Assembly (NCBI RefSeq): GCF_037078405.1
Contig: NZ_JAYMGZ010000001.1
Location: 62,001-126,000, forward strand
Length of the DNA stretch: 64,000 nucleotides
DNA from: Haloarcula sp. DT43
GTDB taxonomy: Archaea; Halobacteriota; Halobacteria; Halobacteriales; Haloarculaceae
Reading direction: 5' to 3'
The notes under the pieces were generated by a model. The model was given only the letters and a program-made list of their open reading frames with translations, was not told the DNA's origin and searched no databases. The position numbers and the translations under genes were made by a program. Of this stretch, positions 34,641-43,527 are shown one piece after another. Each line of letters starts with the position of its first letter. The first letter of the stretch is position 1.

Positions 34641-35328
34641 GCGGTCAGAGGCGGTACGAGTCGGGCTCGTCGCGCTGTTCGTGACGGCGCTTGTCACCTC
34701 GCAAGTGACCGCCTCGAAACTGCTGGCGTTCTCGCTGCCGGTCTCGCTCCCGCTTGCCGGGTCGACGCTCGTTTTGCCCGGGGCGGCGCTGGCGTACGCG
34801 CTGACGTTCTTCGCCTCCGACTGCTACGCCGAACTGTACGGCCGGCGGGCCGCGACGGTCGTCGTCAACGTCGGTTTCGGGATGAACTTCGTCCTGCTGG
34901 CGCTGGTCTGGAGCACGATTCTCGCCCCCGGGCTCCCGCAGGCGGCCCAGCCGGTCGACCTCGCGGCCTTCCGGAACGTCCTCGGGGCCAGCACGGCCAT
35001 TGTCGTCGCCAGCCTGTCGGCCTACGTCGTCAGCCAGAACTGGGACGTGTTCGTGTTCCACTGGCTCCGCGAGCGGACCGACGGCGAGAAGCTCTGGCTG
35101 CGCAACGTCGGGTCGACGGCCTCCAGCCAGCTCATCGATACGGTCATCTTCGTCGGCGTCGGCTTCGTCCTGTTTCAGGGCGTCCCGCCGGCCGAGGCGC
35201 TGGCGCTCATCGTCGGCCAGTACCTGCTGAAGCTCGCCATCGCGGTCCTCGACACGCCCTTTGTCTACGCCGTCGTCGGCTTCGCGCGGCGGAACGGCCA
35301 CGCGCCGGCCGCGCCCGCCACCGAGTGA
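34630..35328 (+). CDS. Queuosine-precursor transporter family (VUT/YhhQ-type)
   Basis: 232 residues, six hydrophobic spans. Start MNSERSEAVRVGLVALFVTALVTSQVTASKLL with the conserved SxVTASK motif and FFASDCYAELYGRRAA loop (the family's conserved E-x-YG-RR) are diagnostic of the YhhQ/VUT queuosine precursor transporter family. In archaea it likely takes up preQ0/preQ1-type deazapurines used for archaeosine in tRNA; this is inference. Translationally coupled to the RHH regulator. Confidence 0.85.
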   Translation: MNSERSEAVRVGLVALFVTALVTSQVTASKLLAFSLPVSLPLAGSTLVLPGAALAYALTFFASDCYAELYGRRAATVVVNVGFGMNFVLLALVWSTILAPGLPQAAQPVDLAAFRNVLGASTAIVVASLSAYVVSQNWDVFVFHWLRERTDGEKLWLRNVGSTASSQLIDTVIFVGVGFVLFQGVPPAEALALIVGQYLLKLAIAVLDTPFVYAVVGFARRNGHAPAAPATE

Positions 35329-35329
35329 C

Positions 35330-36121
35330 TCACTCGACCGGCTCGGCGAAGGCGTAGCGGGGCTTCACGTCGTCGACCCGCACGTCGACCGTCTCGCCCT
35401 CCTCGACGCCGCTGACGAAGACGGTGAAGTTCTCGACTTTGGCGATGCCGTCGCCCTCCTCGCCGATGTCCTCGATGGTGACCTCGACGACGTCGCCCTC
35501 CCGGACCGGCCCGGTCAGGCGGTGTTTGGCCACCAGGTACAGCTCCGAGGAGGAGTCCCGCGAGGCGTCGGGACGGACTTCGCGGACGTACTCGAACTCC
35601 GGTTCGATGTCTTCGATGAGGGCCGCGAGGTCCTGGCCGTCGAACACCTTGGCACAGAAGTCCCCGCCGGCGTCCAGCAGGTCCGTCGCCACCTCGAAGG
35701 CCTGCCGGACGAGGTGAACCGACCGGGCGTGGTCGAGGTCGTACTGGCCCGTCATGTTCGGGGCCATGTCGGAGAGGACCACGTCGACCGGGCCGCCCTC
35801 GCCGTCGCTCTCGCCGACTATCTCGCGGATTTCGGCTTTCGTGCTGTCCTCGGTCATGTCGCCGCGGACGTACTCGACGGTCGGCTCGGGGTCGTCGAGG
35901 TCGTCGATGGTCTGGCGGTCGACGCCGACGAGCGTCCCGCGCTCGCCGATGCGCTCGGCCGCGACCTGCATCCAGCCGCCCGGGGCGGCCCCGAGGTCGA
36001 CGACGGTCCGCCCCTCGCCGAGCAGCCCGGCCGTGTCGTCCAGTTGCTGGAGCTTGTACGCCGACCGGGCGCGGTAGCCCTCCTGTTTCGCCCTGTTGTA
36101 GTAGTCGTCTTTCCCCGACAT
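35330..36121 (-). CDS. rlmE: 23S rRNA uridine-2'-O-methyltransferase RlmE with TRAM domain
   Basis: ATG at 36121 (MSGKDDYYNRAKQEGYRARSAYKLQQL) gives 263 residues. The RrmJ-type K-D-K-E tetrad is visible: K in SAYKLQ, D in LSDMAPNMTG, K in CAKVFDG and E in SELYLVAK. SAM motif VDLGAAPGGW. Residues about 200-263 form a TRAM domain (VREGDVVEVTIEDIGEEGDGIAKVENFTVFVSG), an archaeal extension not found in E. coli RlmE. It methylates the ribose of U2552 (E. coli numbering). Converges on the transporter gene with 1 bp between. Confidence 0.93.
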   Translation of the reverse strand: MSGKDDYYNRAKQEGYRARSAYKLQQLDDTAGLLGEGRTVVDLGAAPGGWMQVAAERIGERGTLVGVDRQTIDDLDDPEPTVEYVRGDMTEDSTKAEIREIVGESDGEGGPVDVVLSDMAPNMTGQYDLDHARSVHLVRQAFEVATDLLDAGGDFCAKVFDGQDLAALIEDIEPEFEYVREVRPDASRDSSSELYLVAKHRLTGPVREGDVVEVTIEDIGEEGDGIAKVENFTVFVSGVEEGETVDVRVDDVKPRYAFAEPVE

Positions 36122-36258
36122 GGTTACCTCGCACCGCGGTCTCGAACGCCGAAACACGGCGAAATCGCAGTCATAGTCGTCCGAAGGCGGTCAGCGCTGA
36201 AATGGGTGCCGACTCGGGGTTCCCGGCCGAGCCATGGCACGTCTTTTACCACCGACCC

Positions 36259-36331
36259 GAACACGTTCAGTGCCGTTCTTACCGAGTAAAAACGCGTCTC
36301 AGCGGCTGAGACTGTGCGGTTCGGTTATACA
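36259..36331 (+). promoter_or_regulatory. nirK promoter region with two palindromes and two TATA-like elements
   Basis: CGAACACGTTCA (36259-36270) is a GAAC-N2-GTTC palindrome recalling the CGAAC...GTTCG-type element reported for the anaerobic regulator NarO of haloarchaea. GTCTCAGC-G-GCTGAGAC (36297-36313) is a perfect 17-bp palindrome. AT-rich boxes GTAAAAAC (36287-36294) and GGTTATAC (36323-36330) are alternative TATA elements; the second would start transcription around 36353, about 19 nt before the nirK ATG at 36372. With that promoter both palindromes lie upstream where activators or repressors would bind. Confidence 0.5.
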
Positions 36332-36371
36332 TCGCAGGTTCCCAGTCCCACCTGTAGGAAGTGACCCCCCG

Positions 36372-37457
36372 ATGTCAACTATTCCGACGGCGACGCGGAG
36401 GCGGGTGTTAGAGGCCCTGGGCGTCGGTACGGCTTCGCTTGCGGGCTGTGCCAGCGCACCGGGTGCACGAGAGCAACCGACCGAGGCGAAGACGACCCCA
36501 CAGGAGCCAGCCATGAACGCCGCACAGCAGACCGACGTCGACCGTATCGCCGCGGACCCGACCGACATCCCGGACCCAATCGACCGCTCACAGCCCAGGA
36601 CGGTGTCGGTGGAGATGACCACCAAAGAGCAGGTCGCGGAAATCGAGCCGGGCGTCACCTACACGTACATGACCTTCGACGGGCAGATTCCGGGACCGAT
36701 GGTCCGGGTCCGTCGGGGCGACACCGTCGAACTCACCATCACGAACGAGGCGGGCAACTCGATGCCCCACAACATCGACCTCCACGCCGTCCGCGGTCCC
36801 GGCGGCGGTGCGGAGGCGTCGATGGTCACCCCCGGCCAGACCAAGACCTTCCGGTTCAAGGCGACCTACCCCGGCGCGTTCATCTACCACTGTGCGGTCC
36901 CGAACCTCGACATGCACATCTCCTCGGGGATGTTCGGGATGATACTGGTCGAGCCCAAAGAGGGGCTGCCCGCGGTGGACCACGAGTTCTACTTCGGCCA
37001 GCACGAGCTGTACACCACCGGCGAGGCCGGCGAGGAGGGCCACCACGACTTCGACATGGACGCGATGGCGGCCGAGGACCCGACCTACGTGCTGATGAAC
37101 GGCGAGAAGTACGCCATCACGCCGGACCGATACGGCGCGCCGAGCATCTCGGTCGGCGACACCGCCCGCGTGTACTTCGTGGCCGGCGGCCCGAACCTCG
37201 ATTCCAGTTTCCACCCCATCGGGTCCGTCTGGGACGAGGTCTGGCAGCAGGGCTCTATCGCCGGGCCGCCGAACAAGTTCGTCCAGACCACGCCGGTCAA
37301 GCCGGGGTCCTGTGCCATCGCGACCCTGCACGCGGAGGTGCCCGGCCCCATCAAACTGGTCGACCACGCGCTCTCCCGGGTCGCCCGCAAGGGCATGATG
37401 GCCGTCATCAACCGCGAAGGGGCGGCGAACCCCGACGTGTTCGAACCGGAGGCCTGA
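36372..37457 (+). CDS. nirK: Copper-containing nitrite reductase NirK
   Basis: 361 residues. N-terminus [10 protein letters not shown]...SLAGC26 is a Tat lipoprotein signal: twin-Arg then lipobox, so the enzyme is exported folded and membrane anchored. Type 1 copper ligands are H133, C174, H182 and M187; type 2 ligands H138, H173 and H332; catalytic D136 and H281 are present, so the enzyme should be active. It reduces nitrite to NO outside the membrane during denitrification, with halocyanin-type electron donors. Monocistronic; no narGH, norB or nosZ lies in the window. Upstream palindromes suggest oxygen/nitrate control. Confidence 0.95.
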   Translation: MSTIPTATRRRVLEALGVGTASLAGCASAPGAREQPTEAKTTPQEPAMNAAQQTDVDRIAADPTDIPDPIDRSQPRTVSVEMTTKEQVAEIEPGVTYTYMTFDGQIPGPMVRVRRGDTVELTITNEAGNSMPHNIDLHAVRGPGGGAEASMVTPGQTKTFRFKATYPGAFIYHCAVPNLDMHISSGMFGMILVEPKEGLPAVDHEFYFGQHELYTTGEAGEEGHHDFDMDAMAAEDPTYVLMNGEKYAITPDRYGAPSISVGDTARVYFVAGGPNLDSSFHPIGSVWDEVWQQGSIAGPPNKFVQTTPVKPGSCAIATLHAEVPGPIKLVDHALSRVARKGMMAVINREGAANPDVFEPEA

Positions 37458-37608
37458 CCGCGCCGCCGGAGTCCGAGCGGCATTGCCGGGGTTCGACGGG
37501 TCGGTAGCCGGACCCGCTCTACACTCGGCGACGCCGCCCGCAGTCCCTCGCGCGCACGCGGTTTCAATGAGGGACTTTTTAATGGATGGGGGCATAGTCC
37601 GGTTCAAG

Positions 37609-38352
37609 ATGTTCAACGCCATCGTGAGCGCAGACACGCTCCAGGCGACTCTCGACTCTGTGAGCGTGCTGGTGGACGAGTGCAAGATCCACCTCGAAGA
37701 AGACGGGCTGGAAATCCGGGCAGTCGACCCGGCGAACGTTGGGATGGTCGACCTGCGGCTCGACGCGGCGGCGTTCGAGTCCTACGAGACCGACGGCGGG
37801 CTCATCGGCGTCAATCTCTCCCGGCTCGAGGACATCGCCGGCATGGCCGACGCCGGCCAGCTCGTCCACCTGGACCTGGACGAGGAGACACGGAAGCTCC
37901 ACATCTCTATCGACGGCCTCGAATACACGCTCGCGCTCATCGACCCCGACTCCATCCGCCAGGAGCCGGACCTCCCGGACTTGGACCTCTCGGCGAACAT
38001 CGTCATCGAGGGGAAAGACATCAACCGGTCGGTCACGGCCGCGGACATGGTCAGCGACCACATCGCGCTGGGCGTCGACGCCACCGAGGAACTGTTCTAC
38101 GTCGACGCAGAGGGCGACACCGACGACGTGCACCTCGAACTCACCCGCGAGGACCTCATCGACCTCACGCCCGGGGACGCCCACTCGCTGTTCTCGCTCG
38201 ACTACCTGAAGAACATGAACAAGGCCATCCCGAAGGACGCCGAGGTAGAGATGGAACTGGGCGAGGAGTTCCCCGTCAAGATGCACTTCAGTTTCGCCGA
38301 GGGACAGGGGCGAGTCACCTACATGCTCGCGCCGCGCATCCAGAGCGAGTAG
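37609..38352 (+). CDS. pcn: Sliding clamp PCNA
   Basis: 247 residues, [29 protein letters not shown]... with [16 protein letters not shown]-type beta strands and acidic loops; two repeated PCNA folds. C-terminus TYMLAPRIQ is the conserved end carrying the interdomain loop/PIP-binding groove region. Homotrimeric ring tethering DNA polymerases and other replication factors. A TATA-like ACTTTTTAATGG at about 37574-37585 precedes the ATG by about 27 bp. Followed 6 bp later by the alpha/beta hydrolase gene. Confidence 0.95.
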   Translation: MFNAIVSADTLQATLDSVSVLVDECKIHLEEDGLEIRAVDPANVGMVDLRLDAAAFESYETDGGLIGVNLSRLEDIAGMADAGQLVHLDLDEETRKLHISIDGLEYTLALIDPDSIRQEPDLPDLDLSANIVIEGKDINRSVTAADMVSDHIALGVDATEELFYVDAEGDTDDVHLELTREDLIDLTPGDAHSLFSLDYLKNMNKAIPKDAEVEMELGEEFPVKMHFSFAEGQGRVTYMLAPRIQSE

Positions 38353-38358
38353 CCGCCC

Positions 38359-39255
38359 ATGCGGTCCCCGCCGCAGGTCCCGGCAGCCGACTGGCGGCCG
38401 GCCGACACCGAGACGGAGACGCTCTCCCGCCAGGACGACCGCCGTCTGGCCTACGCCACCTACGGCGACCCCGACGGCTATCCGGTGCTGTTCTGTCACG
38501 GCACGCCCGGCTCACACGTCGTCGCGCGCCTGCTCGCCGCGCCGGCCCGTGACCGGGGTGTCCGGCTCATCGCTCCCGACAGACCGGGCATCGGGGACTC
38601 GACCGACGCGCCCGTCGGACTCGGCGACTGGCCCGACGACGCCGCGGCCCTGCTGTCGCATCTCGACGTCGAGTCCGCGGGCACGGTCGGCTTCTCCGGT
38701 GGCGGCCCGTTCGCGCTGGCCTGCCACCGCCTGCCCGAAATCGAGCGCGTCGCGCTCGTCGGCTCCAGCGGCCCGCCCGACGTCGGTTCGACCGGCCGCG
38801 TCCAGCAGTTCGTCGGGGCGCTGTCACGCCACGCACCGTGGGCGCTCGGGCGGCTCTTTCGCCTCCAGCGGTGGGTCGCCGTCCGCCGGGACCCGTCCTA
38901 CGCCGTCGGGTTCGTCGCCGGCGAGACGCCCGAGACGGACGCGCTGAGCGCCGACGAGGTGGCCCGCGTCGTCCGGGCGGACATGCTGACCGCGATGGCG
39001 CGCGGACCGAGCGCCGTCGTCCGCGAGCAGCGCTGCCTCTCTCGTCCGTGGCCGTTCGCCCTCGGAGACGTCGGCGTCCCGGTGACGGTGTTCCAGGGGC
39101 AGGCCGACGCCAACGTCGACCCGTCGACGGGGAACGCCCTCGCGCGGCGGCTTCCCCGGGCCTCGCTTGAACCCGTCGACGCCGACCACCTCGGCACGCT
39201 GACGGCCGCCGGCGACGACGCGCTGGCCGCCGTACGGCGTCGCACGCGCGTCTGA
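38359..39255 (+). CDS. Alpha/beta-fold hydrolase
   Basis: 298 residues. Oxyanion strand VLFCHGTPGSH, nucleophile elbow VGFSGGGPFALA, acid in FQGQADANVDPS and His in DADHLGTL. Family of esterases, epoxide hydrolases and haloperoxidases. The gene begins 6 bp after pcn and is probably cotranscribed with it, a neighbourhood seen in haloarchaea but without proven link. Substrate unknown. Confidence 0.83.
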   Translation: MRSPPQVPAADWRPADTETETLSRQDDRRLAYATYGDPDGYPVLFCHGTPGSHVVARLLAAPARDRGVRLIAPDRPGIGDSTDAPVGLGDWPDDAAALLSHLDVESAGTVGFSGGGPFALACHRLPEIERVALVGSSGPPDVGSTGRVQQFVGALSRHAPWALGRLFRLQRWVAVRRDPSYAVGFVAGETPETDALSADEVARVVRADMLTAMARGPSAVVREQRCLSRPWPFALGDVGVPVTVFQGQADANVDPSTGNALARRLPRASLEPVDADHLGTLTAAGDDALAAVRRRTRV

Positions 39256-39291
39256 CGTACCGTTTTGTGGGTCGGGCGCCAACGGGCCGGT

Positions 39292-39903
39292 ATGGAAAAC
39301 CTCGGGGACGCGTACGGGAACCGGCGCTGGGAGGGGCGCGACCCCCGCCGCGTCGTCGCCGGTGCGACCCTGGGGTTCGTCGGTGCGCTGGCGGTCGTCG
39401 TGGCGATACTCCTCGTGACGACCCCGCTGTCGGCCGTCGTCGGCGCGACGGCGCCCCACGCCGCCGAGAAACTCGGCGGGACGCTGGGCGGATTGGGCAT
39501 CCCCGCGATGTTCCTGAGCGTCGTCGCCGTGCTCCCGTCGAGCCGACGTGAACAGGTCGGCGTCGCCGTTGGCGCGGTCCTCTGTCTCGTCGGCATCGTC
39601 CTGTTCCAGGTGGCCTACCCCTACAACTGGACGGTCGGGGGGCAGACGCTGGCGTTCGAGACGACGATGGCGTACTTCGTCGGGTCCAGCGTGGCGTTCT
39701 GGTTCGTCTTCACCGCGATGGCGAGCTTCCGCCGCCGCAACGACCCGCACGGCACCGTCAAACTGGAGATTGCCCACAAGGGCGAGACCAAGACCGTGCA
39801 GGTGTCGCCACAGGAGTACAGACGCTACACGGAGGCGGTCCGGGGCGACGGCGGCACGACCGACGAGGTCATCCGAGAACTGGAGTCACGCATCGAAGAG
39901 TGA
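39292..39903 (+). CDS. Membrane protein of unknown function (DUF7139-like)
   Basis: ATG 39292, 203 residues. Four hydrophobic segments (about 23-50, 63-84, 89-107, 128-149), then a soluble C-terminus with KLEIAHKGETKTVQVSPQEYRRYTEAVRGDGG and DEVIRELESRIEE. The gene starts 36 bp after the hydrolase gene. It resembles a haloarchaeal permease-like family (DUF7139, recalled, unverified). No transport motif seen. Confidence 0.7.
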   Translation: MENLGDAYGNRRWEGRDPRRVVAGATLGFVGALAVVVAILLVTTPLSAVVGATAPHAAEKLGGTLGGLGIPAMFLSVVAVLPSSRREQVGVAVGAVLCLVGIVLFQVAYPYNWTVGGQTLAFETTMAYFVGSSVAFWFVFTAMASFRRRNDPHGTVKLEIAHKGETKTVQVSPQEYRRYTEAVRGDGGTTDEVIRELESRIEE

Positions 39904-39912
39904 AGGGAAACC

Positions 39913-40761
39913 CTACTCGGCGGCGGTCTCGTTGCCGGGCCGGTCCGACGCCGGCGGGTCGCGGTCTGTCCCCTCGGCGTCGGTCGCCTCACCGTCGGTC
40001 GCTTCGTCATCGTCGGCCTCCGCATCGTCGCCACCGACCTCCTCGACGTCAACGTCCTTCCCGGCGACCCCGCTCTCCGAGATGACCGGCAGAAGGTTGT
40101 AACCGCCGTTGCCCTTCTTGACGACGTTGATGTCGAAGACGAACTCGACGGATTCGCCGGCCACCACCTCGAAGGGCTTGGTTATCTGGAGCTTCCCGCT
40201 GGGAATCTTCACGTCGACTGACTCGCCGTCGACGACGCCGTCGACGGAGTCGGCGTACAGTTCGATTTTGCTGTACCGGCCCGCTTCGAGTTCCCCGTCG
40301 AGGACGCCGATGGCCCTGTCACCGACCACGTCGGTGAGGTCGACCGTCGCGCCGTCGAGGTCGTGGACGACGAAGCCGCCGTCGTCCTCGTCGTCTTCTT
40401 CGGTCTCGTCCTCGGCGTCGTCATCATCCGCCGTCTCGGTAGCGTCGGCCGTCCCCGCCTCAGTCGATTCGGCGGTGGCCGTTTCCGTCTCCTCGGCCTC
40501 GCTGTCGTCCGTTGTTTCGCTCGCACGGAAGATGCGGGCCCGCGAGAACGACACGTCCAGGGAGTCGAAGTCGCCGATGGCCGCGGGTTGGTCGCTGATG
40601 AGGAGCCGGAACCCCCCGACAGCGCCGCCGTCGGCCGTCGTCGCATCGCTGTCGGTGGTCCCGTCACCGTCGGACCCGCCGGAGTCGGGGGACCCGGAAC
40701 AGCCGGCGAGGAGGCCGACGCCGACGCCAGCGCCCGCCGCGATGAAGCGTCGGCGTCTCAT
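39913..40761 (-). CDS. DUF4382 Tat lipoprotein
   Basis: ATG at 40761 (MRRRRFIAAGAGVGVGLLAGC): twin-arginine signal with lipobox cysteine C21, so exported and lipid-anchored. After a threonine/aspartate-rich linker, residues about 50-75 and 140-230 have the DUF4382 pattern (VGGFRLLISDQPAAIGDFDSLDVSFSRARI... GRYSKIELYADSVDGVVDGE), an immunoglobulin-like surface domain. A poly-acidic stretch at 85-135 splits the domain. It is divergent from hjc across about 190 bp. Function unknown; 282 residues. Confidence 0.87.
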   Translation of the reverse strand: MRRRRFIAAGAGVGVGLLAGCSGSPDSGGSDGDGTTDSDATTADGGAVGGFRLLISDQPAAIGDFDSLDVSFSRARIFRASETTDDSEAEETETATAESTEAGTADATETADDDDAEDETEEDDEDDGGFVVHDLDGATVDLTDVVGDRAIGVLDGELEAGRYSKIELYADSVDGVVDGESVDVKIPSGKLQITKPFEVVAGESVEFVFDINVVKKGNGGYNLLPVISESGVAGKDVDVEEVGGDDAEADDDEATDGEATDAEGTDRDPPASDRPGNETAAE

Positions 40762-40888
40762 CGGTGGCGCTCCCCGTGTCGTGTCGCTGTCGGTACGGTC
40801 GCTGCTGTCGTGAGCGAAATCATGCCGTCGGTCGGGAGGGCACTGGCGGGTATATGCCCCGCGATAGGTCAAACGATGTACGCGTCTT

Positions 40889-40929
40889 TGAACGGAATGA
40901 ACGGTCTGTCCGTATCTGAACGGTTTTAC
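40889..40929 (+). promoter_or_regulatory. Three TGAACGG direct repeats abutting the hjc TATA box
   Basis: TGAACGG occurs at 40889-40895, 40898-40904 and 40917-40923; starts are 9 and 19 bp apart, close to helical phasing, and the last runs into the TATA-like TTTTACC (40924-40930). The hjc ATG is at 40953. This suggests an activator array in the 191-bp divergent region between DUF4382 and hjc, with another TATA-like GGTATATGC for the minus-strand gene near 40846-40856. Confidence 0.45.
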
Positions 40930-40952
40930 CCCCGTCGCTCCACGCTCTGATA

Positions 40953-41471
40953 ATGGCAAACTCGAACGCGAAGGGCGACCGCCGCGAGCGCGAACTGGTC
41001 AACGCACTCGACGAGGCGGGGTTCGCGGTGATGCGCGCGCCGGCGAGCGGCAGCGCGACCGAGCGGGAGCTACCGGACGTGCTCTCGGGCGACGGCGAGA
41101 CGTTCTACGCAATCGAGGCGAAGTCCAGCGCCGGCGACCCCATCTATCTCACCGGCGAGGAGGTCGAGGCGCTGCTCTTCTTCGCGCGGAACTTCGGCGC
41201 GAAGCCCCGCATCGCCGTCCGGTTCGACCGCGAGGACTGGTACTTCTTCCACCCGGCGGACCTCCACACGACCGACGGCGGCAACTACCGCGTCAAGAAG
41301 GAGAAAGCCCTCTCGGAGGGGACGGACTTCGAGGAGTTCGTGGGCCACTCCGAGAAGGTCACGCTCGACGCGGTGGCCGACGACGGCCCCGACCAGAGCG
41401 TGCTGGACGTGCTGTCGGCCTTCGAGCGGGGCGACCTCTCGAAGGAGGACGCCGCGGCGATGCTGGAGTGA
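40953..41471 (+). CDS. hjc: Holliday junction resolvase Hjc
   Basis: 172 residues, longer than typical Hjc (about 140) because of an acidic C-terminal tail ending [21 protein letters not shown]. The nuclease active site matches the archaeal enzymes: E12, D42 in LPDVLSGD and E55-x-K57 in YAIEAKSS. It cleaves four-way junctions in recombination. Upstream are TGAACGG repeats. Downstream gene converges 5 bp away. Confidence 0.93.
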   Translation: MANSNAKGDRRERELVNALDEAGFAVMRAPASGSATERELPDVLSGDGETFYAIEAKSSAGDPIYLTGEEVEALLFFARNFGAKPRIAVRFDREDWYFFHPADLHTTDGGNYRVKKEKALSEGTDFEEFVGHSEKVTLDAVADDGPDQSVLDVLSAFERGDLSKEDAAAMLE

Positions 41472-41476
41472 GCCGA

Positions 41477-42115
41477 CTACGGGCCGACGAGTTCGGCGTC
41501 CTCGGCGCGGCGGAGCCGCGACAGCGGGAAGGCGTACTCCCGCGGGTCGGTCTCGCTGACGGCCGCGGAGAGGTACGTCGCCAACACGACGATGTCGTCG
41601 TCGGGGTAGCCGTCGTTGGTGTCGTAGTCGGCGACCGTCTGGCCGGTCGCCTCGACGGTCCAGTCGTCGGCCAGCGTGTCGGTGACGGCCGTCACCACGA
41701 GTCTGTCGCCCGTCTCGCGGTCCCGAACGATATCGCCGGTTTCCAGTCGGCACTGGCCACAGAGGTGAGGCGTCGGTGCGTCCGGCCCGACGAAGGTGAC
41801 GGTGCCACAGGCGTCACAGGTCGCCCGGTCCTTTCCGGGCGGCGCGACCCGCCGTGCAGTGATTTCGATGGCGACGCGCCGGAGGTGCTTGCAGTGCTCG
41901 CCGCGGATGCGGTTGTCGGGACAGGCACAGGACTGCTGTGTGATGTCGACGAGGTACGTGCTGTCGCTTTCGGTCGTCACGGCGTACGTGCCGTCCGCGC
42001 GCGGGCGAACGGCCATGCGCTCGGTCCAGGCGCGGGCGGCCCGGTCCGGGAGTGAACGGAGGTCCGGTGCAAGTGCGGTACTCTGCCGGTCGGCTGCTGG
42101 CTCGATGAGCGTCAT
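41477..42115 (-). CDS. SWIM zinc-finger protein
   Basis: 212 residues. Residues about 65-85 contain the SWIM pattern CxCx(n)CxH: CACPDNRIRGEHCKH. A second zinc site is CDACG...CGQC (residues about 103-127), a ribbon. The C-terminal part (DTNDGYPDDDIVVLATYLSAAV) is acidic. SWIM proteins bind DNA or assist recombination in other lineages (Shu-complex-like), but no role is known for this family. A TATA-like element (minus CCGAAAATACAGC, about 42128-42140) suggests leaderless transcription. Converges with hjc, possibly meaningful for recombination. Confidence 0.83.
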   Translation of the reverse strand: MTLIEPAADRQSTALAPDLRSLPDRAARAWTERMAVRPRADGTYAVTTESDSTYLVDITQQSCACPDNRIRGEHCKHLRRVAIEITARRVAPPGKDRATCDACGTVTFVGPDAPTPHLCGQCRLETGDIVRDRETGDRLVVTAVTDTLADDWTVEATGQTVADYDTNDGYPDDDIVVLATYLSAAVSETDPREYAFPLSRLRRAEDAELVGP

Positions 42116-42244
42116 AGGTGCGGACGCGGCTGTATTTTCGGGTGCGTCCAGTCGAAACGTAGGTGCTACACGGCCCTAAATTGCTCGGCCGCCGGGCTCC
42201 GGCGCTTCGATACCCTTTTTGCCGGCCCTGTGAAACCGCAGGAC

Positions 42245-42454
42245 ATGGATATCGAGCGGGAGACGCTCCTGCAAATCGTCATCTCGGCGGTCGCCGTCGT
42301 GCTGTTCGTCAGCGCAGCTGTTACCGTCTCACAGTCGTACCTGAGCGGGTCGAGCCTGTCAGCCACCGGCGGGTACGCCCTCATCGGGGTCATCGGCCTG
42401 TTCGTCGTGTTCATGACCGCTGCCGGTCTCTGGCTCGAACGCCAGCAGTTCTAG
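42245..42454 (+). CDS. Small membrane protein, unknown
   Basis: ATG 42245, 69 residues, two hydrophobic spans (about 9-28 and 43-62), starting MDIERETLLQIVISAVAVVLF, ending WLERQQF. A GTG fifteen bases upstream is also in frame. A T-rich ACCCTTTTTG box at about 42212-42221 precedes it. It converges on priL with 4 bp of overlap. No family recognised. Confidence 0.6.
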   Translation: MDIERETLLQIVISAVAVVLFVSAAVTVSQSYLSGSSLSATGGYALIGVIGLFVVFMTAAGLWLERQQF

Positions 42455-43527
42455 GCGTCGGCCTCTTCGTCGCCCTCGTCCTCGCGCCAATCGACCAGTT
42501 CCTCCTCGTCGGTGTCGTCTAGCTTCTGCTCGTAGTAGCCCATCGGATGGGCAATCGTCTCACAGAGGTCGTCCTTGTTGACGCAGTCGCCGTAGGACTG
42601 CATGGTCGAACACGCCGGCGTCGAGTATTCCGTCGGGCTGGTCTCGCCACGGATGTGGTCGACCTGGTAGCGGGTCGCTTCCTCGCCGAAGCCGGGGTTG
42701 ACCTGGAACAGGTCGACGATTTCGTCCGTCGTCATGCCGATGCCGGTCAGGAACGCGGCGATGGCAAAGCGGGAGTGGTGTTCCAGGTGCTCGCCCTTCT
42801 GGACCTGGTCGAGCAGGGACTTCATGCAGGGCGGGAACAGCTCCGGCACGACGGTGTCGATTTCGCGGGTGAGTTCCAGGTCCGAGAGGACTTCCTCCAG
42901 GCGGTCGACCTCCTCGGTCAGTTCGTCCGCGATGGCGTCGGGGACGTCGAACGGCAGGCCGTCGGCGACGCGGTGGCGGATGGCCTGCTTCAGCAGGACG
43001 TGCAACTCCTCGGCGGTGACCCGGACCTGCCCGTCGGCCAGCGGCCGGTTGACCAGCCGCCAGGAGTCCCCCCGCTGGTCGGCCGCCAGGTCGAGATACG
43101 CGCCGACCTCGACGCGGTAGCCGTCGCCGGCGTCCCGGACGGCGCTCGCGAGGTCGAACTCCGCGAGCAGTTCCTCGCGGTCCAGCGTCTCCCGCTGGGT
43201 GGATTTCAGCTCCGTCGTCGTGGCGAACTCCTCGGTGAACCGCTCGTAGGCCGCCTCGGCCTCCGCCTGCGCGTACTTGCGGGTACAGATGTGGACGTCG
43301 ACGAGCGAGACCAGCACGCGGGCGACGGGGTACGACAGCAGTTCGACGCGTGTCCGCCGGTGTGGCTCGCCGACGCTGCCGTCCGTGATGGCCGACTCGA
43401 CTCGCTCCAGCGCGCGCGCCGTGACCGCCTCGTCCGTGGCGACGACCTCGCCGAGGTCCACCGCCGCGGCTTCGACGGCCTCGCGTGACCGCGCCAGGAA
43501 CGGATAGCGTGCGTGGAGCGGTTCCAT
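42451..43527 (-). CDS. priL: DNA primase large subunit PriL
   Basis: ATG at 43527 (MEPLHARYPFLARSREAV) gives 358 residues, with a minus-strand TATA element (about 43549-43559) upstream. The C-terminal Fe-S domain has the four conserved cysteines: PPCMKS, PACSTMQSYGDC and DDLCE. Archaeal PriL modulates primer initiation and length with PriS; priS is not in the window. Acidic tail ends DWREDEGDEEADA. Convergent with the small membrane gene. Confidence 0.93.
   Translation of the reverse strand: MEPLHARYPFLARSREAVEAAAVDLGEVVATDEAVTARALERVESAITDGSVGEPHRRTRVELLSYPVARVLVSLVDVHICTRKYAQAEAEAAYERFTEEFATTTELKSTQRETLDREELLAEFDLASAVRDAGDGYRVEVGAYLDLAADQRGDSWRLVNRPLADGQVRVTAEELHVLLKQAIRHRVADGLPFDVPDAIADELTEEVDRLEEVLSDLELTREIDTVVPELFPPCMKSLLDQVQKGEHLEHHSRFAIAAFLTGIGMTTDEIVDLFQVNPGFGEEATRYQVDHIRGETSPTEYSTPACSTMQSYGDCVNKDDLCETIAHPMGYYEQKLDDTDEEELVDWREDEGDEEADA

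Noticed and set aside
42190-42204. CGCCGG-GCT-CCGGCG hairpin upstream of the small membrane gene
   Set aside because: Six-bp stems with 3-nt loops are expected many times in a window this GC-rich; no other support.
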